Shown: positions 23,119 through 30,344 of the stretch, in pieces
Position numbering within the stretch: the stretch's first letter is position 1
How the letters are laid out: each line of letters begins with the position of its first letter
Assembly: GCA_035689185.1 (NCBI GenBank)
Contig: DASSLY010000074.1
Coordinates: 1-30,535 of the forward strand
Source: DASSLY01 sp035689185
GTDB lineage: Bacteria > Actinomycetota > Actinomycetes > Actinomycetales > Dermatophilaceae
Direction: 5' to 3'
Length of the DNA: 30,535 bases
The notes under the pieces: model-generated
What the model saw: the letters and a program-made list of their open reading frames with translations, nothing else
The model's database searches: none
What the model was told of the DNA's origin: nothing
Made by a program: the position numbers and the translations under genes

Positions 23119-24158
23119 CGGCGAGCTCCTTGCTGGGGGGTAGGGAGGCGCTCGGCGGCACGGAGCCGGGCCGAGGCGGAGCGGGGGTTGTCGGCGACCT
23201 CGTGCGGGTCAGGCTCCACGGCATGCCGAGTGAGCAGCCGGACCGTTGGCGCGTGCTCGGGCAGCTCGACCGGCAGACCGGGCGGGGCGCTGCTGCGGGC
23301 CCGGGCGGCCAGCGTCTGCTTGACCAGGCGGTCCTCCAGCGAGTGGTAGGACAGCACGACGATCCGGCCCCCGGGCGCCAAGGAGTCCAATGCGGCCGGC
23401 AGCGCCGTCGCCAACGCCTCGAGCTCGGCGTTGACCTCGATCCGCAGCGCCTGGAACGTGCGCTTGGCCGGGTGGCCGCCGCTGCGCTGCGACGCCGCCG
23501 GCACGACGTGGCGGAGCAGCTCGACCAGCCGGGCCGAGCTGGTGAAGGGGGCGCGTTCCCGTTCGCGGACGATGGCCGCCGCGACGCGCCCGGCGAATCG
23601 CTCCTCGCCGTAGTCGCGCAGGATGCGACGCAGGTCGGCCGCGGTGTAGGAGTTCAGGACCTGCGCGGCGGTGATCCCGTGGGTCTGGTCCATCCGCATG
23701 TCCAACGGCGCGTCGTGCCGGTAGGCGAAGCCGCGCTCGGCGTGGTCCAGCTGCCAGGAGGACACGCCCAGGTCCAGGAGGACGCCCTGAACGGGGCCCA
23801 GCCCCAGGGCGCGCCGCACGTCGGCCAGCTCGTCGTAGACCGCGTGGACCCCCAGGAAGCGTTCGCCGAAGCCCGCCAGCCGCTCCCGGGCCATGGCCAG
23901 GGCCTGCGGATCGCGGTCGACTCCGACGACCCGTGCCTGCGGGCACCGCAGGAGCACGCCTTCGCTGTGACCACCCATTCCCAGGGTGGCGTCGACGAGC
24001 ACCGAGCCCGGCGCTGCCAGCGCTGGCGCGAGCAGGTCGACGACGGGACCGAGCAGCACGGGGACGTGCCTGTCGGCGGCGGTGCTCATGACGGTGACGG
24101 CGGGCCCTTTCCGTGTCGTCCGGCGGTTGGTCGGCAGTGGTGGGTTGGCGAGGTCCAT
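23115..24158 (-). CDS. rsmH: 16S rRNA (cytosine-1402-N4)-methyltransferase
   Basis: SAM-dependent methyltransferase acting on 16S rRNA C1402, formerly MraW. The 347-residue protein has D-A-T-L-G-M-G-G-H-S-E (SAM site), L-G-V-S-S-W-Q-L-D, R-G-F-A-Y-R-H-D-A-P-L-D-M-R-M and a final N-P-R-S-A-S-A-R-L-R-A. The start is ATG 24158 with GGAG about 10 nt upstream. M-S-T-A-A-D-R-H-V-P-V at 24089 also fits the family start and would remove 23 residues. It is separated from mraZ by a 151-bp spacer with hairpins and overlaps ftsL by 4 nt. Confidence 0.96.
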   Translation of the reverse strand: MDLANPPLPTNRRTTRKGPAVTVMSTAADRHVPVLLGPVVDLLAPALAAPGSVLVDATLGMGGHSEGVLLRCPQARVVGVDRDPQALAMARERLAGFGERFLGVHAVYDELADVRRALGLGPVQGVLLDLGVSSWQLDHAERGFAYRHDAPLDMRMDQTHGITAAQVLNSYTAADLRRILRDYGEERFAGRVAAAIVRERERAPFTSSARLVELLRHVVPAASQRSGGHPAKRTFQALRIEVNAELEALATALPAALDSLAPGGRIVVLSYHSLEDRLVKQTLAARARSSAPPGLPVELPEHAPTVRLLTRHAVEPDPHEVADNPRSASARLRAAERLPTPQQGARR

Positions 24159-24235
24159 GCGGTCAGGTCTCCAGCCGCTGCGGTGGTCAGCGGCCCGTCA
24201 GCCCGCGATGAAGTCGGGCGGCGCCGCCGGTCGGG

Positions 24236-24261
24236 CCCGGGACCGGGGAAGTGATCCCGGG
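24236..24261 (-). ncRNA. Candidate leader hairpin between mraZ and rsmH (possible mraW RNA motif)
   Basis: On the minus strand CCCGGGA and TCCCGGG form a 7-bp stem closing a 12-nt loop that contains CUUCCCC. It overlaps a GATCCCGGGATC palindrome (24253-24264) and lies about 80 nt upstream of rsmH. A conserved actinobacterial RNA called the mraW motif is known from leaders of rsmH (mraW) operons. I recall its existence but not its exact consensus, so the match is a guess. Confidence 0.35.
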
Positions 24262-24309
24262 ATCGGCTGGCAGTCGGATGGAGAACTGGCCCCACGGGGG
24301 GGTCGGGGT

Positions 24310-24741
24310 TCACAGAAGTCCGGGGATCACCTCCTCGGCCTGCTCGGCGAAGGCCGGCTCGGTCTGCTCCAGGTATGCCGCCCACGCGGCGGCGTCCCAC
24401 ACCTCGACCCGGGAGCCTGCGCCGATGACGGTGCACTCCCGAGTGAGCCCGGCATAGGTGCGAAGCGCGGCCGGGATGGTCACCCGGCCCTGCCGGTCGG
24501 GCACCTCGTCGGATGCCCCGGACAGGAACACCCGCAGGTAGTCCCGGGCGGCCTTGCTGGTGACGGGCGCCGCGCGCACCGCCTGAGCGACCGAGACGAA
24601 CTCCTCCATCGGGAACACGTAGAGGCACCGCTCCTGGCCCCGGGTGACGACGAGTCCGTCGGCCAGCCGGTCGCGGAACTTCGCCGGCAGGAACATCCGC
24701 GACTTCTCGTCCAGGCGCAGGTGGTGGGTGCCGAGGAACAC
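24310..24741 (-). CDS. mraZ: MraZ transcriptional regulator
   Basis: AbrB-like DNA-binding protein and first gene of the dcw cluster; it usually represses its own operon by binding direct repeats in its promoter. The 143-residue protein contains two MraZ domains: M-F-L-G-T-H-H-L-R-L-D-E-K-S-R-M-F-L-P near the start, and D-R-Q-G-R-V-T-I-P at about residue 82. It starts at GTG 24741 with AGGGGAGG upstream. Three matching boxes overlap its promoter. Confidence 0.97.
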   Translation of the reverse strand: MFLGTHHLRLDEKSRMFLPAKFRDRLADGLVVTRGQERCLYVFPMEEFVSVAQAVRAAPVTSKAARDYLRVFLSGASDEVPDRQGRVTIPAALRTYAGLTRECTVIGAGSRVEVWDAAAWAAYLEQTEPAFAEQAEEVIPGLL

Positions 24742-24774
24742 CGGGCACCGCCTCCCCTCAACCGCTCCTGCCGA

Positions 24775-24804
24775 TTTCCCCCACCTTACTCCACTTTACT
24801 CCAC
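24775..24804 (-). promoter_or_regulatory. Three MraZ boxes upstream of mraZ
   Basis: On the minus strand GTGGAGTAAA (24804-24795), GTGGAGTAAG (24794-24785) and GTGGGGGAAA (24784-24775) repeat with an exact 10-bp period, one helical turn. Direct repeats with this period upstream of mraZ are the known binding sites of MraZ in other bacteria. They lie 34-63 bp before the GTG start. Confidence 0.85.
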
Positions 24805-24810
24805 GATCAA
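24783..24810 (-). promoter_or_regulatory. Candidate dcw promoter overlapping the MraZ boxes
   Basis: TTGATC (24810-24805) and TAAGGT (24788-24783) are spaced by 16 nt. MraZ bound to the boxes would cover the -10 and spacer, which explains autorepression. The transcript would have a leader of about 35 nt before mraZ. Confidence 0.55.
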
Positions 24811-25064
24811 GCCTCCCACACCGGTGTCTCGTCCCACGCAGGCGTTGTTTGCGCAGGTCAGAGCGGGTACGTCGGAGTGGAGGGGAGGTGGCGGGAAGGC
24901 CGTCCGGCGTGAGCCGGCACGAGAGCGGCATGGGAGGCAAGGGCGAGGCCGCGCGGCAACTTTCCCCGTGGCCTGGCCGTTGTGCCTGCGGCGGCGCGGC
25001 GTCGCCGTCTGCCAGGAGCACCCGGGGGCTCCACTGACGCACGGGCCATGGCGGCAGGAGCGCA
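24811..25064. other. Divergent intergenic region between mraZ and moxR, no gene seen
   Basis: The 323-bp gap 24742-25064 includes the mraZ promoter above. The remaining part has ACACCGGTGT-type dyad symmetry near 24829 and a small CCGGC-GTGA-GCCGG hairpin at 24904-24917. No convincing plus-strand promoter for moxR is visible. Short open frames here lack ribosome sites and family features, so I do not call a gene. Confidence 0.6.
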
Positions 25065-26147
25065 ATGAGGCAAGATCGGCACATGAGCTCCCCGGGCTAC
25101 CCCCAGCAGGGCAGCCGGCTGGCGCGTGCCGCTGACCGCGCCGCCGGGGGCGGCGAGGCCAGCGGCGCCATCGGCGGCGCCATCGGGACCGACAGCGCCG
25201 GCCTGGACGCCGTGACCGAGGTGGCCAGCGCCATCCGCCTGGCCATGGCCACCGTCATCGAGGGCAAGCCGGACGTGCTGAGCACGGCCGTCACCGTGCT
25301 GCTCGCCGGCGGCCACCTGCTGATCGAGGACGTGCCCGGGGTCGGCAAGACGATGCTGGCCAAGGCGCTGGCCAAGGCGATCGACTGTTCGGTGCGGCGG
25401 GTGCAGTTCACCCCCGACCTGCTGCCCAGCGACATCACCGGGGTGAGCGTCTTCAACCAGGACGCGCGCGACTTCGAGTTCCGGCCCGGCGCCATCTTCG
25501 CCAACATCGTGGTCGGGGACGAGATCAACCGGGCCTCACCCAAGACTCAGTCGGCGCTGCTGGAGTGCATGGAGGAGGGCCAGGTCACCGTCGACGGGCA
25601 GACCTACGAGCTGCAGACCCCCTTCATGGTGATGGCCACCCAGAACCCGATCGAGATGGAGGGCACCTATCCGTTGCCGGAGGCCCAGCGAGACCGGTTC
25701 ATGGCCCGCATCTCGATGGGATACCCCGCGGGGCCGGCGGAGCTGGCGATGCTGGACAGTCACGGCGGCGCCTCGCCGTTGCTGGACCTGCTGCCGGTCA
25801 CCGACGGCTTCAGCGTGGCCAAGATGATCGACACCGTGCGCACCATCTACGCCTCACCGGCGGTGAAGCAGTATGTCGTGGACGTGGTGACCGCGACGCG
25901 CGCCACTCCGGCGCTGCGCCTGGGGGCCTCGCCGCGAGCCAGCCTGCACCTGCTGCGAGCCGGACGGGCCTATGCCGCGCTGGCGGGCCGCGACAGGGTG
26001 CTGCCCGACGACGTCCAGGCGCTCGTGGTGCCGGTGCTGGCGCACCGGATCATCCTGTCCGGCGAGAGCCAGCTTGCCCGGCGCACCGCGGCCGAGGTGC
26101 TCTCCGACCTCGTGCGGCGGGTCCCGGTCCCCGCGTCGGCGCGCTGA
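25065..26147 (+). CDS. MoxR-family AAA+ ATPase
   Basis: AAA+ chaperone-like ATPase of the MoxR class, usually working with VWA or DUF58 proteins to mature complexes. The 360-residue protein has a Gly/Ala-rich N-terminus (1 to about 45) and Walker A D-V-P-G-V-G-K-T with K95. Walker B reads V-V-G-D-E-I-N-R-A-S-P-K-T-Q-S-A-L-L-E (usually L-A-D-E-I-N-R-A). It also has the sensor region M-A-T-Q-N-P-I-E-M-E-G-T-Y-P-L-P-E-A-Q-R-D-R-F. ATG 25065 has AGGAG 4 nt upstream; ATG 25083 is an alternative. It heads an operon with the DUF58 and transglutaminase genes, a pairing conserved across actinobacteria. Confidence 0.95.
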   Translation: MRQDRHMSSPGYPQQGSRLARAADRAAGGGEASGAIGGAIGTDSAGLDAVTEVASAIRLAMATVIEGKPDVLSTAVTVLLAGGHLLIEDVPGVGKTMLAKALAKAIDCSVRRVQFTPDLLPSDITGVSVFNQDARDFEFRPGAIFANIVVGDEINRASPKTQSALLECMEEGQVTVDGQTYELQTPFMVMATQNPIEMEGTYPLPEAQRDRFMARISMGYPAGPAELAMLDSHGGASPLLDLLPVTDGFSVAKMIDTVRTIYASPAVKQYVVDVVTATRATPALRLGASPRASLHLLRAGRAYAALAGRDRVLPDDVQALVVPVLAHRIILSGESQLARRTAAEVLSDLVRRVPVPASAR

Positions 26148-26168
26148 GCGGCATACCGGCGGGGTGCG

Positions 26169-27452
26169 ATGGGAAGCATTCGTGAGGTGCTCACCACCCG
26201 CGGCCGGGCGTTCATCGCGGCCGGGGCCACCCTGGTCCTGTGCGGGATGGCCCTCGGCTTCGCCGACCTGACCCGGGTCGGGGTGCTGCTGGTCGGGCTG
26301 CCGCTGATGTGCGCCGTGCTGGCCCGGCGCGCCCGCGCCGACCTGACCGTGACCCGCACGGTGACCCCGGCCCGGCTGCCCGTGGACGAGCAGGCACAGG
26401 TCGAGCTCCGCTTCGAGGGCGGCCGGGGTCGTCCCACAGCGGTGCAGCTTGCCGACGAGCGGATCGACTACGTGCTCGGCGACCGGCCCCGGTTCGTACT
26501 GCCTCGGATGGATCGCGGCGACGTGCGCCAGGTCGTGTACCAGGTCCGCTCCCACGTGCGCGGCCGGCACCGGATCGGGCCGCTGACGCTTCGGGTACGA
26601 GACCCGTTCGGGCTGGCCACGTCGGCTGTGGTGGTGCCCGGCGCCGCCGATGTGCTGGTGCTGCCCAAGGTGGAGCCGCTGGCCGGCAGCCGGCTGCGCG
26701 GCGACGGGGTCGGCGCCGAGGGCGCGATCCCGCACATGGTGGCCCTGCACGGAGAGGACGACGTCTCGATCCGCGGCTACCGCGACGGCGACGACCTGAG
26801 GCGCATCCACTGGCCGGCCACCGCGCACCGCGGTGAGCTGATGGTGCGCCAGGAGGACCGCCCGGCCCGGCGGCGGGCGGTCCTGGTGCTGGACTCCCGC
26901 GGGAGCGGGCACCGCGGCACCGGGGGCGCCGGCTCGTTCGAGTGGGCGGTCACCGCGCTCGCTTCCGTCGCGGTCCACCTCTCCGAACAGGGGTATGCCG
27001 TGCACCTGGTCAGCGCGGAGACGGTCGCCGAGGCGCGGGCAGTGGAAGTCGTGGACGTCGACTCGGCGCTGGCCGCACTCGCGGTGGCCGACCTGGCACC
27101 GGACGCCTCGTTCGACCGAGTGCTGCACGAGGCGGCGCCGCTGTCGGCTGCCGGGGGGATGGTGCTAGCGGTGGTGACCGACCACGACGAGGAGATGGTC
27201 CGCCGGCTGGCCGCGCTGCGGCAGCCGGGGGGGTCGGGACTGCTGCTGATGCTGGCCGCGGGCTCCTTCGCCGGGACGGCCGAGCGGGCGGGTGAGGACG
27301 GGACGACCGCCCTGGCCGAGCTGGTGCTGGGCGCGGGCTGGAGCGCGGTGGTGGTCCGAGCCGGGACGACCGTGCCGCAGGCCTGGGCCGGGCTGACCGC
27401 CACCTCGGGGGTGTCACTGGTCGACGGCGGCCGGCTGGTGGCTGCATCGTGA
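26169..27452 (+). CDS. DUF58 domain-containing membrane protein
   Basis: The 427-residue protein has two adjacent hydrophobic segments near the N-terminus (about residues 14-50). A beta-rich region follows, then the DUF58 signature S-I-R-G-Y-R-D-G-D-D-L-R-R-I-H-W at about 200-215, followed by a VWA-like fold. DUF58 proteins are partners of MoxR ATPases; their biochemical role is unknown. It starts at ATG 26169, 21 nt after moxR, and its stop overlaps the next gene as GTGA, so the three are likely co-expressed. Confidence 0.93.
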   Translation: MGSIREVLTTRGRAFIAAGATLVLCGMALGFADLTRVGVLLVGLPLMCAVLARRARADLTVTRTVTPARLPVDEQAQVELRFEGGRGRPTAVQLADERIDYVLGDRPRFVLPRMDRGDVRQVVYQVRSHVRGRHRIGPLTLRVRDPFGLATSAVVVPGAADVLVLPKVEPLAGSRLRGDGVGAEGAIPHMVALHGEDDVSIRGYRDGDDLRRIHWPATAHRGELMVRQEDRPARRRAVLVLDSRGSGHRGTGGAGSFEWAVTALASVAVHLSEQGYAVHLVSAETVAEARAVEVVDVDSALAALAVADLAPDASFDRVLHEAAPLSAAGGMVLAVVTDHDEEMVRRLAALRQPGGSGLLLMLAAGSFAGTAERAGEDGTTALAELVLGAGWSAVVVRAGTTVPQAWAGLTATSGVSLVDGGRLVAAS

Positions 27453-29869
27453 CCAGGGCTCGGCCGGTCGAGGCCCTGCTCGCCCTGGTCGCGACGATGG
27501 TCGCGACCTGGCCGCTGACGACGCTGCTGGAGGACCCGACGTGGGTCAACGACGTGCTGCTGGTGACCCTGGTCGTCGCCGTCTGCGGCGTGCTGGGCCG
27601 GTGGCTGGTGCTGCGCGGCTGGCAGGTGCTGGTGCTGCAGCTGGTGGTGGTGCTGCTCACGGCGACGACCCTGTACGGGCGAGGGCACCTGTGGTACGGC
27701 CTGCCGACCGGGGAGACGGTGCAGGCATTCCGGGTGCTGCTGACCGAGGCCGTCGAGACGGTGCAGACCTACACCGCGCCGGCGCCGACGACGCGGGGGA
27801 TCCGGTTGCTGCTCGGCACGTCCGTCGGGCTGGTGGCGGCCGTGGTGGACTACCTGGCAGTGACCAGGCGAGCACCGTCCGTGGCCGGGCTACCCCTGCT
27901 GGCGGTCTTCCTCAGCTCGGCCGCCAACAGCGGCGGATCGCTGCACCCGTTGTACTTCGTTGCCGCTGCGGGAGCCTGGCTGGTGCTCGTGGCGCGGCAG
28001 GGGACGTCGCTGGTTCGCCGGTGGGGGGCGCGGGTGGCCAAGCCGCTGACTCCGGTCCGCGACTTCGGCGAGAACGGCGTCACCGGCTACGCCGCGATGG
28101 CCCGGTCCCTCGGGATCGCCGCGCTGGTGGCCGCGGTGATGCTCCCCCTGTTCTTGCCGCACCTGCCCACGCGCTACCTGCTGGAGGGCCTGGGCCGCAA
28201 CGATGACGCTGTCGGCGGCCGCGGGGCGGTCGGCTTCTCCCAGAGCCTGGACCTGGCTGCCGACCTGGCCAGCCGGAGCACCGCACCCGTGCTCGTCTAC
28301 CGCAGCAACGACACCAGCCCCCCGCCGTTGCGGGTAAGCGTGAGCACCAGGTACGGCAACGGGCTCTGGCCGGCCAGCTCGTTCGGCGCGGCCGCCGTGA
28401 CGAGCGCCGACCCGGCCGTGCCCGCACCGGCGGGCCTGTCCGGCAGCATCGCGCGCGTCCAGCGGGAGCTAGAGGTGACGCGCAACAACCTGGCCGCGCC
28501 CAGCCTGGCCGCGCCGTACCCCATCGTCGCCGCCGACATGGACGTGGACTGGGGGGTGGACAGCCGCACCCAGCAGGCCGTGGTGAGCCGGCGACCGGCC
28601 TCCTACTCCGTGCGCTACCTGCAGGTGACTGCCACCCCGACCCAGTTGCGGCAGTCCAGCATTGACCCGCCCGACGACGGGTTCCTGTCATTGCAGCAGG
28701 ACCGGGCCTCGGCGGAAGTGGTCAGCGAGCTGGCCGCCAACCTGACCGCCGGCGTCACCAGCAGGTACGACCAGGCGATGGCGGTCCAGCAGTTCCTCCG
28801 CGAGGACGGCGGGTTCGTCTACTCGCTCACCCTGGCGCCGACGGGGGTCCGCGCCGACGGCGCCCCGCTGGACCCGCTCACCAACTTCCTCGCCACCAAG
28901 CGGGGGTACTGCGTCCAGTTCGCGACGGCGATGGTGATGATGGCGCGATCGCTGGGGATCCCCGCCCGGATGGCGAAGGGGTTCCTGCCCGGCACCCAGA
29001 GCGGCGGCGAGTACACCGTCACGGCCAGCGACGCGCACGCGTGGCCCGAACTGTACTTCGGCGGCATCGGCTGGACCCGGTTCGAGCCGACCCCCTCGAT
29101 CCGCAGCGGCACGGCCCCGGCCTACGCCACGCCCTCCCCGCAGAACCAGGCGAGCAACGCCGGCGGACCGCAGGAGGAGGTCCCCCTCCCCTCCCGCACA
29201 GGGTCCCTGCGCGACAACTCCCTGGACGCCAACCCCGACCTGCTGCCCACCGACGAGGCTGCCCGGCCGGCTGTGGTGCGCTGGCTGCTGTCCGGTTGGG
29301 GGCTGGTGCTGCTCGCGGGCGTGCTCGGCGTGGCCGGTGCCCTCGTCGTCCCGGCCGCCGCCAGATGGCGGCGGCGCGCGACCGTCCTGGCCGCCCGCAC
29401 CGACGCCGAGCACGTGGAGGCTCAGTGGGCCGCCTTGTCCGCCCAGCTCGGCGACCTCGGTATGCCGCCGAACCTGGCCCGCACGCCGCGCCAGCTGCGC
29501 TCCTACTACGAGCAGCGGGCCTTCCTGGACCGGGGGCCGGCCGAGGCGCTCGGCCGGGTCGTGATGGAGCTGGAGCGGGCGCGGTACGCCCCACCCAGCC
29601 CGACGCTAGGCCCGGTGCAGGGCTCGGCCCCACAACGGCCCACCATCGAACCCGACGCCCGGGTGGTGCTCAAGGCGGTGGCCGCGGCCCGGCCGCTTTC
29701 CGTGCGCTGGCGGGCCAGGCTCTGGCCGCAGAGCGGCAAGGCTCAGGTGCGCGACGTGGCGCAGCGGCTGCGCGCCCGCCTCGCCGAGCCCCTGGACGAC
29801 GCGGCCGCGCGGCTGCGCCAGACACGCCTGCGCCGGTTGCGCAGGCCGGGGAACCGCCGCCGCGGCTGA
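27449..29869 (+). CDS. TgpA-like transglutaminase-domain membrane protein
   Basis: An 806-residue protein starting at GTG 27449 (GTGA overlap with DUF58). The N-terminal part has about six membrane segments (residues 5-245). A periplasmic/extracellular region with the transglutaminase-like core follows: K-R-G-Y-C-V-Q-F-A-T-A with C488, D-A-H-A-W-P-E with H530, then G-W-T-R-F-E-P-T-P. A further membrane segment near residues 610-635 precedes a basic cytoplasmic tail of about 170 residues with the DUF4129-like Y-Y-E-Q-R-A-F. TgpA of Pseudomonas is the best-known relative. The Cys/His pair suggests an active thiol enzyme, acting as protease, amidase or crosslinker; the substrate is unknown. Confidence 0.92.
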   Translation: MTRARPVEALLALVATMVATWPLTTLLEDPTWVNDVLLVTLVVAVCGVLGRWLVLRGWQVLVLQLVVVLLTATTLYGRGHLWYGLPTGETVQAFRVLLTEAVETVQTYTAPAPTTRGIRLLLGTSVGLVAAVVDYLAVTRRAPSVAGLPLLAVFLSSAANSGGSLHPLYFVAAAGAWLVLVARQGTSLVRRWGARVAKPLTPVRDFGENGVTGYAAMARSLGIAALVAAVMLPLFLPHLPTRYLLEGLGRNDDAVGGRGAVGFSQSLDLAADLASRSTAPVLVYRSNDTSPPPLRVSVSTRYGNGLWPASSFGAAAVTSADPAVPAPAGLSGSIARVQRELEVTRNNLAAPSLAAPYPIVAADMDVDWGVDSRTQQAVVSRRPASYSVRYLQVTATPTQLRQSSIDPPDDGFLSLQQDRASAEVVSELAANLTAGVTSRYDQAMAVQQFLREDGGFVYSLTLAPTGVRADGAPLDPLTNFLATKRGYCVQFATAMVMMARSLGIPARMAKGFLPGTQSGGEYTVTASDAHAWPELYFGGIGWTRFEPTPSIRSGTAPAYATPSPQNQASNAGGPQEEVPLPSRTGSLRDNSLDANPDLLPTDEAARPAVVRWLLSGWGLVLLAGVLGVAGALVVPAAARWRRRATVLAARTDAEHVEAQWAALSAQLGDLGMPPNLARTPRQLRSYYEQRAFLDRGPAEALGRVVMELERARYAPPSPTLGPVQGSAPQRPTIEPDARVVLKAVAAARPLSVRWRARLWPQSGKAQVRDVAQRLRARLAEPLDDAAARLRQTRLRRLRRPGNRRRG

Positions 29870-30234
29870 CGGGCCAAGGCGACCGCATACCGGGTGGTCG
29901 AGGTCCAGTTGAGGCAGCGGCGTAGGGGCAAGCAAAGTCGCACCCGTCACCTGGCGGCGAACAGCGCCGCGGTCAGCACCGCGGTCAACGCCGGGAACTC
30001 CTCGCAAGCCGGGCACGCGGGGGTCGGCCAACACCGCCACAGCACGGACACCGTCGGTCAGCGCCGCGGTCAGCACCGGGAACTCGTCGCAAGCCCGGCA
30101 GCCGGGGGTCGGCCAACATCGCCGCAGCACGGACGCCCGCGGTCAACGCCGCGGTCAGCACCGGGAACTCGTCGCAAGCCCGGCAGCCGGGGGTCGGCCA
30201 ACACCGCCGCAGCACGGACGCCCTCGTTCAGGGC
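29870..30234. other. Gene-poor region after the transglutaminase gene
   Basis: No gene is supported here. The first 95 bp show no terminator hairpin with a T-tract; the rest is filled by an 85-bp tandem repeat. Open frames on the minus strand cross the repeats but shift amino-acid phase each copy (85 is not a multiple of 3) and lack starts and ribosome sites. Confidence 0.6.
29977..30231. repeat. Three 85-bp tandem repeats
   Basis: Units at 29977-30061, 30062-30146 and 30147-30231 are contiguous. The second and third are almost identical (they differ mainly at their right ends); the first is more diverged. A 12-bp piece of a further unit (cgccgcggtcag) lies just before, at 29965-29976. Each unit contains gaactc-tcgcaagcc, then gggggtcggccaaca, then cagcacgga. 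Confidence 0.88.
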
Positions 30235-30325
30235 GGGCGAGCGTGGCGGGTCCGGAGCGGCCATTGATGTCGGTGGCGACCGTGGTCAAGGTGACCCCGG
30301 CGTCCTCGAACATCTGACGTGAAGA
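30235..30325 (-). pseudogene. Internal fragment of an IS110-family transposase gene
   Basis: The minus strand reads M-F-E-D-A-G-V-T-L-T-T-V-A-T-D-I-N-G-R-S-G, close to the F/L-E-D-A-G-I-K-L-x-S-V-A-T-D-I-x-G-V-S-G-R block in the middle of IS110-family transposases as I remember them. Only about 25-30 residues match; the sequence then runs into the 85-bp repeats. It lies downstream of a C-terminal fragment on the same strand, so it cannot be the same copy in normal order. Confidence 0.5.
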
Positions 30326-30344
30326 TGGCTCTCGGCCGGGGAGG

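Noticed and set aside
24849..25037. Possible 62-codon gene between mraZ and moxR
   Set aside because: No ribosome site, no recognisable family, Arg/Gly-rich composition typical of random frames at this GC.
25065..29869. A novel defence system built from the MoxR ATPase and DUF58 protein
   Set aside because: MoxR-DUF58-transglutaminase is a widespread housekeeping gene set, conserved next to the dcw cluster in actinobacteria; no nuclease, reverse transcriptase or other effector domain is present.
29606..30130. 174-codon minus-strand frame crossing the 85-bp repeats into the end of the transglutaminase gene
   Set aside because: It is antisense to the transglutaminase gene for about half its length, and its repeat part changes phase every copy, so it is not a plausible protein.
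29977..30231. CRISPR array
   Set aside because: The whole 85-bp unit is repeated without variable spacers between short conserved repeats, and no cas genes are present.
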